The position numbers and the translations under genes are program-made. Below the pieces are notes generated by a model. That model was not told the DNA's origin and did not search any database. It saw nothing but the letters and a program-made list of their open reading frames with translations. Positions 10,844 to 24,859 of a stretch of 64,000 bases of DNA are shown piece by piece. Source of the DNA: Paraescarpia echinospica (Eukaryota; Annelida; Polychaeta; Sabellida; Siboglinidae); NCBI GenBank assembly GCA_020002185.1, contig CM034539.1, forward strand, positions 372,001 to 436,000, in the 5' to 3' direction. Numbering within the stretch: position 1 is the stretch's first letter; each line of letters opens with the position of its first letter.

Positions 10844-12799
10844 GATGTTTTATCTTGTCTAATGCAGTAGTACATTCAGTATTCACAAAACAAAAATGTC
10901 CCATGTCAAAATGATCCAAACAAATTCACACATATCACTCCAAAACGGTATTTTCAAGTGCATTCTTTGGGCGGACGGATCCTTAATGTGGTCTTACCCC
11001 AAATTTATGTCCTGCATGTTACAAATCTTCACGAAGGCTAGTCTGATGTCAAGCTACACCCATAACTAGATTAGCCACAAAAGGGAATGTATGTTACCCT
11101 TTCATCTCCGTCACGTAAGTTACACGAAAATTGTACGTATGTTATGGGAGTGAAAACTCATTCCCATTTGATGTTTTATCTTGTCTAATGCAGTAGTACA
11201 TTCAGTATTCACAAAACACACATGTCCCATGTCAAAGTGATCGAAACAAAATTACGCATATCACTCCAAAACGGTATTTTCAAGTGCACTCTTTGGGCGG
11301 ACGGATCCTTAATGTGGTCTTACCCCAAACTGATGTCCTGCATGTTACAAATCTTCACGAAGGCTAGTCTGAATTCAAGCAACACCCATAAATAGATTAA
11401 CCACAAAGGGGAACGTAAGTTACGCTTACATCTCCGTCACGTAAGTTACAAGAAAATTGTACGTAAGTTATGGGTGTGAAAACTCATTCCCATTTGATGT
11501 TTTATCTTATCTAATGCAGTAGTACATTCAGTGTTCACAAAACATACATGTTCCATGTGAAAATTATAGAAACAAAATCACGCATATCACTACAAAACGG
11601 TATTTTCAAGTGCATTCTTTGGGCGGACGGATCCTTAACGTGGTCTTACTCCAAATTGATATCCTGCATGTTACAAATCTTCACGAAGGCTTGTCTGATA
11701 TCAAGCAACAACCATAACTAGATTAACCACAAAGGGGAGTGTGTGTTACCCTTTCATCTCCGTCACGTAAGTTACACGAAAATTGTACGTAAGTTATGGG
11801 TGTGAAAACTTATTCCCATTTGATGCTTTATCTTGTCTAAACCAGTAATATATTCAGTATTCACAAAAGAAACATGTCCTATGTCAAAGTGATCGAAAAG
11901 AAATTACACATATCACTCCAAAACGGTATTTTCAAGTATACTCTTTGGGCGGACGGATCCTTAATGTGGTCTTACCCCAAACTGATGTCCTGCATGTTAC
12001 AAATCTTCACGAAGGCTAGTCCGATATCACGCAACACCCATAACTAGATTAATCACAAAGGGGAACGTTTGTTACGCTTACATCTCCGTCACGTAAATTA
12101 CACGAAAATTGTACGTAAGTTATAGGTGTGAAAATTCATTCCCATTTTATGTTTTATCTTGTCTAATCCAGTAATACATTCAATATTCACAAAAGAAACA
12201 TGTCCCATGTCAAAGTGATCGATGAAAATTTATGCATATCACTCCAAAACGGTATTTTCAAGTGCACTCTTTGGGCGGACGGATCCTTAATGTGGTCTTA
12301 TCCCAAATTGATGTCCTGCATGTTACAAATCTTCAAGAAGGCTAGCCTGATGTCTAGCTACACCCATAACTAGATTAACCACAAAAGGGAATGTATGTTA
12401 CCCTTTCATCTCCGTCACGTAAGTTACACGAAAATTGTACGTAAGTTATGGGTGTGAAAACTCATTCCCATTTGATGTTTTATCTTGTCTAATCCAGTAA
12501 TACATTCAGTATTCACAAAAGAAACATGTCCCATGTCAAAGTGATTGAAAAAAAATTTCGCATATCTCTCCAAAACGGTATTTTCAAGTGCTCTCTTTGG
12601 GCGGAATAATCCTTAATGTGGTCTTACCTCAAATTGATGACCTGCATGTTACAAAACTTTATGAAGGCTAGTCTGATGTCAAGCTACACCCATAACTAGA
12701 TTAACCACAAATGGGAATGTATGTTACCCTTTCATCTCCGTCACGTAAGTTACACGAAAATTGTACGTAAGTTATGGGTGTGAAAACTCATTCCCATTT
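10844..12799 (+). repeat. Six-monomer HOR A-B-C-D-J-G, copy 2 (1956 bp)
   Basis: Units at 10844, 11170, 11496, 11822, 12148 and 12474 repeat the previous 1956 bp in the same order. Private variants shared by both copies include tttatgcatatc in J, ggaataatcc and acaaaactttatg in G, and cttcaagaagg in J. Differences are scattered single bases, so this is a recent tandem duplication of a six-unit block. Confidence 0.92.
12148..12473 (+). repeat. Monomer type J (reference copy)
   Basis: Diagnostic variants: ctaatccagtaatac with cattcaatattcac, gatcgatgaaaattta, cttatcccaaattgatgtcc, cttcaagaagg and gatgtctagc. The start is tatgtttta here and gatgtttta elsewhere. The preceding unit carries gaacgtttgttacgc and ttataggtgtgaaaattc in nearly every case. 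Confidence 0.87.
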
Positions 12800-15700
12800 G
12801 ATGTTTTATCTTGTCTAATGCAGTAGTACATTCAGTATTCACAAAACAAAAATGTCCCATGTCAAAGTGATCCAAAAAAATTCACACATATCACTCCAAA
12901 ACGGTATTTTCAAGTGCATTCTTTGGGCGGACGGATCCTTAATGTGGTCTTACCCCAAATTTATGTCCTGCATGTTACAAATCTTCACGAAGGCTAGTCT
13001 GATGTCAAGCTACACCCATAACTAGATTAGCCACAAAAGGGAATGTATGTTACCCTTTCATCTCCGTCACGTAAGTTACACGAAAATTGTACGTAAGTTA
13101 TGGGTGTGAAAACTCATTCCCATTTGATGTTTTATCTTGTCTAATGCAGAAGTACATTCAGTATTCACAAAAGAAACATGTAACATGTCAAAGTGATCGA
13201 AGAACATTTACGCATATCACTCCAAAACGGTATTTTCAAGTGCACTCTTTGGGCGGAATGATCCTTAATGTGGTCTTACCTCAAATTGATGACCTGCATG
13301 TTACAAATCTTTATGAAGGCTAGTCTGATGTCAAGCTACACCCATAACTAGATTAACCACAAATGGGAATGTATGTTATCCTTTCATCTCCGTCACGTAA
13401 GTTACACAAAAATTTTACGTAAGATATGGGTGTGAAAACTCATTCCCATTTGATGTTTTATCTTGTCTAATGCAGTAGTACATTCAGTATTCACAAAACA
13501 AAAATGTCCCATGTCAAAGTGATCGAAACAAATTCACGCATATCACTCAAAAACGGTATTTCCAAGTGCATTCTTTGGGCGGACGGATCCTTAATGTGGT
13601 CTTACTCCAAATTGATATCCTGCATGTTACAAATCTTCACGAAGGCTAGTCTGATATCAAGCAACACCCATCAATAGATTAACCACAAAGGGGAACGTAA
13701 GTTACGCTTACATCTCCGTCACGTAAGTTACAAGAAAATTGTACGTAAATTATGGGTGTGAAAACTCATTCCCATTTGATGTTTTATCTTGTCTAATGCA
13801 GTAGTACATTCAGTGTTCACAAAACATACATGTTCCATGTGAAAATGATAGAAAAAAATTCACGCATATCACTACAAAACGGTATTTTCAAGTGCATTCT
13901 TTGGGCGGACGGATCCTTAATGTGGTCTTACTCCAAATTGATATCCTGCCTGTTACAAATCTTCACGAAGGCTAGTCTGATATCAAGCAACAACCATAAC
14001 TAGATTAACCACAAAGGGGAGTGTGTGTTACCCTTTCATCTCCGTCACGTAAGTTACACGAAAATTGTACGTAAGTTATTGGTGTGAAAACTCATTCCCA
14101 TTTGATGTTTTATAATATCTAATCCAGTAATACATTCAGTATTCACAAAAGAAACATGTCCCATGTCAAAGTGATTGAAATTTTTTTTCGCATATCTCTC
14201 CAAAACGGTATTTTCAAGTGCTCTCTTTGGGCGGAATAATCCTTAATGTGGTCTTACCTCAAATTGATGACCTGCATGTTACAAAACTTTATGAAGGCTA
14301 GTCTGATGTCAAGTTACACCCATAACTAGATTAACCACAAATGGGAATGTATGTTACCCTTTCATCTCCGTCACGTAAGTTACACGAAAATTGTACGTAA
14401 GTTTTGGGTGTGAAAACTCATTCCCATTTGATGTTTTATCTTGTCTAATGCAGTAGTACATTCAGTATTCACAAAACAAAAATGTCCCATGTCAAAGTGA
14501 TCCAAAAAAATTCACACATATCACTCCAAAACGGTATTTTCAAGTGCATTCTTTGGGCGGACGGATCCTTAATGTGGTCTTACCCCAAATTTATGTCCTG
14601 CATGTTACAAATCTTCACGAAGACTAGTCTGATGTCAAGCTACACCCATAACTAGATTAGCCACAAAATGGAATGTAAGTTACCCTTTCATCTCCGTCAC
14701 GTAAGTTACACGAAAATTGTACGTAAGTTATGGGTGTGAAAACTCATTCCCATTTGATGTTTTATCTTGTCTAATGCAGAAGTACATTCAGTATTCACAA
14801 AAGAAACATGTCCCATGACAAAGTGATCGAAGAACATTTACGCATTTCACTCCAAAACGGTATTTTCAAGTGCACTCTTTGGGCGGAATGATCCTTAATG
14901 TGGTCTTACCTCAAATTGATAACCTGCATGTTACAAATCTTTATGAAGGCTAGTCTGATGTCAAGCTACACCCATAACTAGATTAACCACAAATGGGAAT
15001 GTATGTTACCCTTTCATCTCCGTCACGTAAGTTACACGAAAATTGTACGTAAGATATGGGTGTGAAAATTCATTCCCATTTGATGTTTTATCTTGTCTAA
15101 TGCAGTAGCACATTCAGTATTCACACAAAAACATGTCCCATGTCAAAGTGATCGAAACAAATTCACGCATATCACTCCAAAACGGTATTTCCAAGTGCAT
15201 TCTTTGGGCGGACGGATCCTTAATGTGGTCTTACTCCAAATTTATGTCCTGCATGTTACAAATCTTCACGAAGGCTAGTCTGAATTCAAGCAACACCCAT
15301 AAATAGATTAACCACAAAGGGGAACGTAAGTTACGCTTACATCTCTGTCACGTAAGTTACAAGAAAATTGTACGTAAGTTATGGGTGTGAAAACTCATTC
15401 CCATTTGATGTTTTATCTTATCTAATGCAGAAGTACATTCAGTGTTCACAAAACATACATGTTCCATGTGAAAATTATAGAAACAAAATCACGCATATCA
15501 CTACAAAACGGTATTTTCAAGTGCAATCTTTGGGCGGACGGATCCTTAATGTGGTCTTACCCCAAATTTATGTCCTGCATGTTACAAATCTTCACGAAGG
15601 CTAGTCTGAATTCAAGCAACACCCATAAATAGATTAACCACAAAGGGGAACGTAAGTTACGCTTACATCTCCGTCACGTAAGTTACAAGAAAATTGTACG

Positions 15701-17035
15701 TAAGTTATGGGTGTGAAAACTCATTCCCATTTGATGTTTTATCTTGTCTAACGCAGTAGTACATTCAGTATTCACAAAACAAACATGTCCCATGTCAAAG
15801 TGATCGAAACAAATTCACACATATCACTCCAAAACGGTATTTTCAAGTGCATTCTTTGGGCGGACGGATCCTTAATGTGGTCTTACCCCAAATTTATGTC
15901 CTGCATGTTACAAATCTTCACGAAGACTAGTCTGATGTCAAGCTACACCCATAACTAGATTAGCCACAAAAGGGAATGTATGTTACACTTTCATCTCCGT
16001 CACGTAAGTTACACGAAAATTGTACGTAAGTTATGGGTGTGAAAACTCATTACCATTTGATGTTTTATCTTGTCTAATGCAGCAGTACATTCAGTATTCA
16101 CACAAAAAACATGTCACATGTCAAAGTGATCGAAACAAATTCACGCATATCACTCCAAAACGGTATTTCCAAGTGCATTTTTTGGGCGGACGGATCCTTA
16201 ATGTGGTCTTACTCCAAATTGATATCCTGCATGTTACAAATCTTCACGAAGGCTAGTCTGATATCAAGCAACACCCATCAATAGATTAACCACAAAGGGG
16301 AACGTAAGTTACGCTTACATCTCCGTCACGTAAGTTACAAGAAAATTGTACGTAAGTTATGGGTGTGAAAACTCATTCCAATTTGATGTTTTATCTTGTC
16401 TAATGCAGTAGTACATTCAGTATTCACAAAAGAAACATGTCCCATGTCAAAGTGATCGATGAAAATTTACGCATATCACTCCAAAACGGTATTTTCAAGT
16501 GCACTCTTTGGGCGGACGGATCCTTAATGTGGTCTTATCCCAAATTGATGACCTGCATGTTACAAATCTTCACGAAGGCTAGCCTGATGTCAAGCTACAC
16601 CCATAACTAGATTAACCACAAAAGGGAATGTATGTTACCCTTTCATCTCCGTCACGTAAGTTACACGAAAATTGTACGTAAGTTATGGGTGTGAAAACTC
16701 ATTCCCATTTGATGTTTTATCTTGTCTAATCCAGTAATACATTCAGTATTCACAAAAGAAACATGTCCCATGTCAAAGTGATTGAAAAAAAATTCGCATA
16801 TCTCTCCAAAACGGTATTTTCAAATGCTCTCTTTGGGCGGAATAATCCTTAATGTGGTCTTACCTCAAATTGATGACCTGCATGTTACAAAACTTTATGA
16901 AGGCTAGTCTGATGTCAAGCTACACCCATAACTAGATTAAACACAAATGGGAATGTATGTTACCCTTTCATCTCCGTCACGTAAGTTACACGAAAATTGT
17001 ACGTAAGTTATGGGTGTGAAAACTCATTCCCATTT
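12800..17035 (+). repeat. Variable runs A-E-F-C-G and A-E-F-C-H-F-J-G
   Basis: Units at 12800 (A), 13126 (E), 13452 (F), 13778 (C), 14104 (G, inverted A/T tract), 14430 (A), 14756 (E), 15082 (F, 325 bp), 15407 (C head with a tail carrying ccccaaatttatg and GAATTC), 15733 (H head with A-like tail), 16059 (F), 16385 (I/J) and 16711 (G, 325 bp). Two runs start A-E-F and end in G but have five and eight units, so run length changed by whole monomers. Confidence 0.82.
14177..14189 (+). repeat. inverted A/T tract in G monomer (GAAATTTTTTTTC)
   Basis: G units normally read GAAAAAAAATTTC here (for example in the G units at 1957, 10518 and 12474). This copy reads the exact reverse complement with unchanged flanks (gtgatt before, gcatatct after). 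The segment is a GAAA/TTTC inverted repeat around a 5-base loop, so only the loop AAAAA to TTTTT needs to flip. Confidence 0.85.
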
Positions 17036-20000
17036 GATGTTTTATCTTGTCTAATGCAGTAGTACATTCAGTATTCACAAAACAAAAATGTCCCATGTCA
17101 AAGTGATCCAAAAAAATTCACACATATCACTCCAAAACGGTATTTTCAAGTGCATTCTTTGGGCGGACGGATCCTTAATGTGGTCTTACCCCAAATTTAT
17201 GTCCTGCATGTTACAAATCTTCACGAAGGCTAGTCTGATGTCGAGCTACACCCATAACTAGATTAGCCACACAAGGGAATGTATGTTACCCTTTCATCTC
17301 CGTCACGTAAGTTACACGAAAATTGTACGTAAGTTATGGGTGTCAAAACTCATTCCCATTTGATGTTTTATCTTGTCTAATGCAGAAGTACATTCAGTAT
17401 TCACAAAAGAAACATGTCCCATGTCAAAGTGATCGAAGAACATTTACGCATATCACTCCAAAACGGTATTTTCAAGTGCACTCTTTGGGCGGAATGATCC
17501 TTAATGTGGTCTTACCTCAAATTGATGACCTGCATGTTGCAAATCTTTATGAAGGCTAGTCTGATGTCAAGCTACACCCATAACTAGATTAACCACAAAT
17601 GGGAATGTATGTTACCCTTTCATCTCCTTCACGTAAGTTACACGAAAATTGTACGTAAGATATGGGTGTGAAAACTCATTCCCATTTGATGTTTTATCTT
17701 GTCTAATGCAGTAGTACATTCAGTATTCACACAAAAAACATGTCCCATGTCAAAGTGATCGAAACAAATTCACGCATATCACTCCAAAACGGTATTTCCA
17801 AGTGCATTCTTTGGGCGGACGGATCCTTAATGTGGTCTTACTCCAAATTGATATCCTGCATGTTACAAATCTTCACGAAGGCTAGTCTGATATCAAGCAA
17901 CACCCATCAATAGATTAACCAGAAAGGGGAACATAAGTTACGCTTACATCTCCGTCACGTAAGTTACAAGAAAATTGTACGTAAATTATGGGTGTGAAAA
18001 CACATTCCAATTTGATGTTTTATCTTGTCTAATGCAGTAGTACATTCAGTATTCACAAAACAAACATGTCCCATGTCAAAGTGATCGAAGAAAATTTACG
18101 CATATCACTCCAAAACGGTATTTTCAAGTGCACTCTTTGGGCGGACGGATCCTTAATGTGGTCTTACCCCAAACTGATGTGCTGCATGTTACAAATCTTC
18201 ACGAAGGCTAGTCAGAATTCAAGCAACACCCATAAATAGATTAACCACAAAGGGGAACGCAAGTTACGCTTACATCTCCGTCACGTAAGTTACAAGAAAA
18301 TTGTACGTAAGTTATGGGTGTGAAAACTCATTCCCATTTGATATTTTATCTTATCTAATGCAGTAGTACATTCAGTGTTCACAAAACATACATGTTCCAT
18401 GTGAAAATTATAGAAACAAAATCACGCATATCACTACAAAACGGTATTTTCAAGTGCATTCTTTGGGCGGACGGATCCTTAATGTGGTCTTACTCCAAAT
18501 TGATATCCTGCATGTTACAAATCTTCACGAAGGCTAGTCTGATATCAAGCAACAACCATAACTAGATTAACCACAAAGGGGAGTGTGTGTTACCCTTTCA
18601 TCTCCGTCACGTAAGTTACACGAAAATTGTACGTAAGTTATGGGTGTGAAAACTTATTCCCATTTGATGCTTTATCTTGTCTAAACCAGTAATATATTCA
18701 GTATTCACAAAAGAAACATGTCCTATGTCAAAGTGATCGAAAATAAATTACACATTTCACTCCAAAACGGTATTTTCAAGTATACTCTTTGGGCGGACGG
18801 ATCCTTAATGTGGTCTTACCCCAAACTGATGTCCTGCATGTTACAAATCTTCACGAAGGCTAGTCCGATATCAAGCAACACCCATAACTAGATTAATCAC
18901 AAAGGGGAACGTTTGTTACGCTTACATCTCCGTCACGTAAATTACACGAAAATTGTACGTAAGTTATAGGTGTGAAAATTCATTCCCATTTTATGTTTTA
19001 TCTTGTCTAATCCAGTAGTACATTCAATATTCACAAAAGAAACATGTCCCATGTCAAAGTGATCGATGAAAATTTACGCATATCACTCCAAAACGGTATT
19101 TTCAAGTGCACTCTTTGGGCGGACGGATACTTAATGTGGTCTTAACCCAAATTGATGTCCTGCATGTTACAAATCTTCAAGAAGGCTAGCCTGATGTCTA
19201 GCTACACCCATAACTAGATTAACCACAAAAGGGAATGTATGTTACCCTTTCATCTCCGTCACGTAAGTTACACGAAAATTGTACGTAAGTTATGGGTGTG
19301 AAAACTCATTCCCATTTGATGTTTTATATTGTCTAATCCAGTAATACATTCAGTATTCACAAAAGAAACATGTCCCATGTCAAAGTGATTGAAAAAAAAT
19401 TTCGCATATCTCTCCAAAACGGTATTTTCAAGTGCTCTCTTTGGGCGGAATAATCCTTAATGTGGTCTTACCTCAAATTGATGACCTGCATGTTACAAAT
19501 CTTTATGAAGGCTAGTCTGATGTCAAGCTACACCCATAACTAGATTAACCACAAAGGGAATGTATGTTACCCTTTCATCTCCGTCACGTAAGTTACACGA
19601 AAATTGTACGTAAGTTATGGGTGTGAAAACTCATTCCCATTTGATGTTTTATCTTGTCTAATGCAGTAGTACATTCAGTATTCACAAAACAAAAATGTCC
19701 CATGTCAAAGTGATCCAAAAAAATTCACACATATCACTCCAAAACGGTATTTTCAAGTGCATTCTTTGGGCGGACGGATCCTTAATGTGGTCTTACCCCA
19801 AATTTATGTCCTGCAAGTTACAAATCTTCACGAAGGCTAGTCTGATGTCAAGCTACACCCATAACTAGATTAGCTACAAAAGGGAATGTATGTTACCCTT
19901 TCATCTCCGTCACGTAAGTTACACGAAAATTGTACGTAAGTTATGGGTGTGAAAACTCATTCCCATTTGATGTTTTATCTTGTCTAATGCAGAAGTACAA

Positions 20001-21924
20001 TCAGTATTCACAAAAGAAACATGTAACATGTCAAAGTGATCGAAGAACATTTACGCATATCACTCCAAAACGGTATTTTCAAGTGCACTCTTTGGGCGGA
20101 ATGATCCTTAATGTGGTCTTACCTCAAATTGATGAACTGCATGTTACAAATCTTTATGAAGGCTAGTCTGATGTCAAGCTACACCCATAACTAGATTAAC
20201 CACAAATGGGAATGTATGTTACCCTTTCATCTCCGTCACGTAAGTTACACGAAAATTGTACGTAAGATATGGGTGTGAAAACTCATTCCCATTTGATGTT
20301 TTATCTTGTCTAATGCAGTAGTACATTCAGTATTCACAAAACATACATGTCCCATGTCAAAGTGATCGAAACAAAATTACGCATATCACTCCAAAACGGT
20401 ATTTTCAAGTGCACTCTTTGGGCGGACGGATCCTTAATGTGGTCTTACCCCAAACTGATGTCCTGCATGTTACAAATCTTCACGAAGGCTAGTCTGAATT
20501 CAAGCAACACCCATAAATAGATTAACCACAAAGGGGAACGTAAGTTACGCTTACATCTCCGTCACGTAAGTTACAAGAAAATTGTACGTAAGTTATGGGT
20601 GTGAAAACTAATTCCCATTTGATGTTGTATCTTGTCTAATGCAGTAGTACATTCAGTATTCACAAAACATACATGTCCCATGTCAAAGTGATCGAAACAA
20701 AATGATGCATATCACTCCAAAACGGTATTTTCAAGTGCACTCTTTGGGCGGACAGATCCTTAATGTGGTCTTACCCCAAACTGATTTCCTGCATGTTACA
20801 AATCTTCACGAAGGCTAGTCTGATATCAAGCAACAACCATAACTAGATTAACCACAAAGGGGAGTGTGTGTTACCCTTTCATCTCCGTCACGTAAGTTAC
20901 ACGAAAATTGTACGTAAGTTATGGGTGTGAAAACTTATTCCCATTTGATGCTTTATCTTGTCTAAACCAGTAATATATTCAGTATTCACAAAAGAAACAT
21001 GTCCTATGTCAAAGTGATCGAAAAGAAATTACACATATCACTCCAAAACGGTATTTTCAAGTATACTCTTTGGGCGGACGGATCCTTAATGTGGTCTTAC
21101 CCCAAACTGATGTCCTGCATGTTATAAATCTTCACGAAGGCTAGTCTGATATCAAGCAACACCCATAACTAGATTAATCACAAAGGGGAACGTTTGTTAC
21201 GCTTACATCTCCGTCACGTAAATTACACGAAAATTGTACGTAAGTTATAGGTGTGAAAATTCATTCCCATTTGATGTTTTATCTTGTCTAATCCAGTAAT
21301 ACATTCAATATTCACAAAAGAAACATGTCCCATGTCAAAGTGATGGATGAAAATTTACGCATATCACTCCAAAACGGTATTTTCAAGTGCACTCTTTGGG
21401 CGGACGGATCCTTAATGTGGTCTTATCCCAAATTGATGTCCTGCATGTTACAAATCTTCAAGAAGGCTAGCCTGATGTCTAGCTACACCCATAACTAGAT
21501 TAACCACAAAAGGGAATGTATGTTACCCTTTCATCTCCGTCACGTAAGTTACACGAAAATTGTACGTAAGTTATGGGTGTGAAAACTCATTCCCATTTGA
21601 TGTTTTATCTTGTCTAATCCAGTAATACATTCAGTATTCACAAAAGAAACATGTCCCATGTCAAAGTGATTGAAAACAAATTTCGCATATCTCTCCAAAA
21701 CGGTATTTTCAAGTGCTCTCTTTGGGCGGAATAATCCTTAATGTGGTCTTACCTCAAATTGATGACCTGCATGTTACAAAACTTTATAAAGGCTAGTCTG
21801 ATATCAAGCTACACCCATAACTAGATTAACCACAAATGGGAATGTATGTTACCCTTTCATCTCCGTCACGTAAGTTACAAGAAAATTGTACGTAAGTTAT
21901 GGGTGTGAAAACTAATTCCCATTT
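17036..21924 (+). repeat. Eight-unit A-E-F-H/B-C-D-J-G, then seven-unit A-E-B-K-D-J-G
   Basis: Units at 17036, 17362, 17688, 18014, 18340, 18666, 18992 and 19318 form an eight-unit run; 19643, 19969, 20295, 20621, 20947, 21273 and 21599 form a seven-unit run ending in the same D-J-G. The unit at 18014 has an H/I head and a B tail (gatgtgctgc, gtcagaattc, a variant shared with B at 9214). The unit at 20621 has a K head (aaaatgatgc, ggacagatcc) and a C tail. Confidence 0.83.
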
Positions 21925-23880
21925 GATGTTTTATCTTGTCTAATGCAGTAGTACATTCAGTATTCACAAAACAAAAATGTCCCATGTCAAAGTGATCCAA
22001 AAAAATTCACACATATCACTCCAAAACGGTATTTTCAAGTGCATTCTTTGGGCGGACGGATCCTTAATGTGGTCTTACCCCAAATTTATGTCCTGCATGT
22101 TACAAATCTTCACGAAGGCTAGTCTGATGTCAAGCTACACCCATAACTAGATTAGCCACAAAAGGGAATGTATGTTACCCTTTCATCTCCGTCACGTAAG
22201 TTACACGAAAATTGTACGTAAGTTATGGGTGTGAAAACTCATTCCCATTTGATGTTTTATCTTGTCTAATGCAGAAGTACAATCAGTATTCACAAAAGAA
22301 ACATGTAACATGTCAAAGTGATCGAAGAACATTTACGCATATCACTCCAAAACGGTATTTTCAAGTGCACTCTTTGGGCGGAATGATCCTTAATGTGGTC
22401 TTACCTCAAATTGATGACCTGCATGTTACAAATCTTTATGAAGGCTAGTCTGATGTCAAGCTACACCCATAACTAGATTAACCACAAATGGGAATGTATG
22501 TTACCCTTTCATTTCCGTCACGTAAGTTACACGAAAATTGTACGTAAGATATGGGTGTGAAAACTCATTCCCATTTGATGTTTTATCTTGTCTAATGCAG
22601 TAGTACATTCAGTATTCACACAAAAAACATGTCCCATGTCAAAGTGATCGAAACAAATTCACGCATATCACTCCAAAACGGTATTTCCAAGTGCATTCTT
22701 TGGGCGGACGGATCCTTAATGTGGTCTTACTCCAAATTGATATCCTGCATGTTACAAATCTTCACGAAGGCTAGTCTGATATCAAGCAACACCCATCAAT
22801 AGATTAACCACAAAGGGGAACGTAAGTTACGCTTACATCTCCGTCACGTAAGTTACAAGAAAATTGTACGTAAATTATGGGTGAAAAACACATTCCAATT
22901 TGATGTTTTACCTTGTCTAACGCAGTAGTACATTCAGTATTCATAAAACAAACATGTTCCATGACAAAGTGATCGAAAAAAATTCACACATATCACTCCA
23001 AAACGGTATTTTCAAGTGCATTCTTTGGACGGACGGATCCTTAGTGTGGTCTTACCCCAAATTTATGTCCTGCATGTTACAAATCTTCACGAAGGCTAGT
23101 CTGAATTCATGCAACACCCATAAATAGATTAACCACAAAGGGGAACGTAAGTTACGCTTACATCTCCGTCACGTAAGTTACAAGAAAATTGTACGTAAGT
23201 TATGGGTGTGAAAACTCATTCCCATTTGATGTTTTATCTTATCTAATGCAGTAGTACATTCAGTGTTCACAAAACATACATGTTTCATGTGAAAATTATA
23301 GAAACAAAATCATGCATATCACTACAAAACGGTATTTTCAAGTGCATTCTTTGGGCGGACGGATCCTTAATGTGGTCTTACTCCAAATTGATATCCTGCA
23401 TGTAACAAATCTTCACGAAGGCTAGTCTGATATCAAGCAACAGCCATAACTAGATTAACCACAAAGGGGAGTGTGTGTTACCCTTTCATCTCCGTCACGT
23501 AAGTTACACGAAAATTGTACGTAATTTATGGGTGTGAAAACTCATTCCCATTTGATGTTTTATCTTGTCTAATGCAGTAGTACATTCAGTATTCACAAAA
23601 CAAAAAATGTCCCATGTCAAAGTGATACAACAAAATTCACACATATCACTCCAAAACGGTATTTTCAAGTGCATTCTTTGGGCGGACGGATCCTTAATGT
23701 GGTCTTACCCCAAATTTATGTCCTGCATGTTACAAATCTTCACGAAGGCTAGTCTGATGTCAAGCTACACCCATAACTAGATTAGCCACAAAAGGGAATG
23801 TATGTTACCCTTTCATCTCCGTCACGTAAGTTACAAGAAAATAGTACGTAAGTTATAGGTGTGAAAACTCATTCCCATTT

Positions 23881-24206
23881 GATGTTTTATCTTGTCTAAT
23901 GCAGTAGTACATTCAGTATTCTCGAAACAAACGTGTCCCATCACAAAGTGATTGAAAAAAAGTCACGCATATCACACCAAAACGGTATTTTCAAGTGCAC
24001 TCTTTGCGCGGACGGATCAGTAATGTGGTCTTACTCCAAATTGATATCCTGCATGTAACAAATCTTCACGAAGGTTAGACTGATATCAAGATACACATAT
24101 TACTAGATTAACCGCAAAGGGGAATGTATGTTACCCTTTCATCTCCGTCACGTAAGTTACATGAAAATAGTACGTTAGTTATAGGTGTGAAAACTCATTC
24201 CCATTT
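23881..24206 (+). repeat. Monomer type L, single divergent unit
   Basis: Full-length (326 bp) but with many private changes: attctcgaaacaaacgtg, catcacaaagtg, gaaaaaaagtcacgc, cacaccaaaac, tttgcgcggacgg, ggatcagtaatg (BamHI lost), aggttagactgatatc, agatacacatattac, accgcaaagg, atgaaaatagtacgttag. No other copy occurs in the window. It may be an old unit that escaped homogenisation, or one from another array. Confidence 0.85.
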
Positions 24207-24279
24207 GATGTTTTATCTTGTCTAATGCAGAAGTACATTCAGTATTCACAAAAGAAACATGTCCCATGTCAAAGTGATT

Positions 24280-24292
24280 GAATTTTTTTTTC
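24280..24292 (+). repeat. inverted A/T tract variant (GAATTTTTTTTTC) in E/G hybrid
   Basis: Same position in a unit with an E head (gcagaagtac). It reads two A then nine T, thirteen bases in all including the flanking G and C. It is the flipped form with one further A-to-T change. Its presence in an E-headed unit means the flipped tract was passed on by exchange or conversion. Confidence 0.8.
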
Positions 24293-24859
24293 GCATATCT
24301 CTCCAAAACGGTATTTTCAAGTGCTCTCTTTGGGCGGAATAATCCTTAATGTGGTCTTACCTCAAATTGATGACCTGCATGTTACAAAACTTTATGAAGG
24401 CTAGTCTGATGTCAAGCTACACCCATAACTAGATTAACCACAAATGGGAATGTATGTTACCCTTTCATCTCCGTCACGTAAGTTACACGAAAATTGTACG
24501 TAAGTTATGGGTGTGAAAACTCATTCCCATTTGATGTTTTATCTTGTCTAATGCAGTAGTACATTCAGTATTCACAAAACAAAAAATGTCCCATGTCAAA
24601 GTGATACCAAAAAATTCACACATATCACTCCAAAACGGTATTTTCAAGTGCATTCTTTGGGCGGACGGATCCTTAATGTGGTCTTACCTCAAATTGATGA
24701 CCTGCATGTTACAAAACTTTATGAAGGCTAGTCTGATGTCAAGCTACACCCATAACTAGATTAACCACAAATGGGAATGTATGTTACCCTTTCATCTCCG
24801 TCACGTAAGTTACACGAAAATTGTACGTAAGTTATGGGTGTGGAAACTCATTCCCATTT

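Larger units (their letters stand above)
21925..24859 (+). repeat. Run A-E-F-H-C-A-L-E/G-A/G containing a divergent monomer
   Basis: Units at 21925 (A), 22251 (E), 22577 (F, 325 bp), 22902 (H), 23228 (C), 23554 (A, 327 bp with one extra a in the caaaaaatg run), 23881 (L, divergent), 24207 (E head, G middle and tail) and 24533 (A head, G tail, 327 bp). The last three are the least regular units in this half of the window. Confidence 0.8.
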
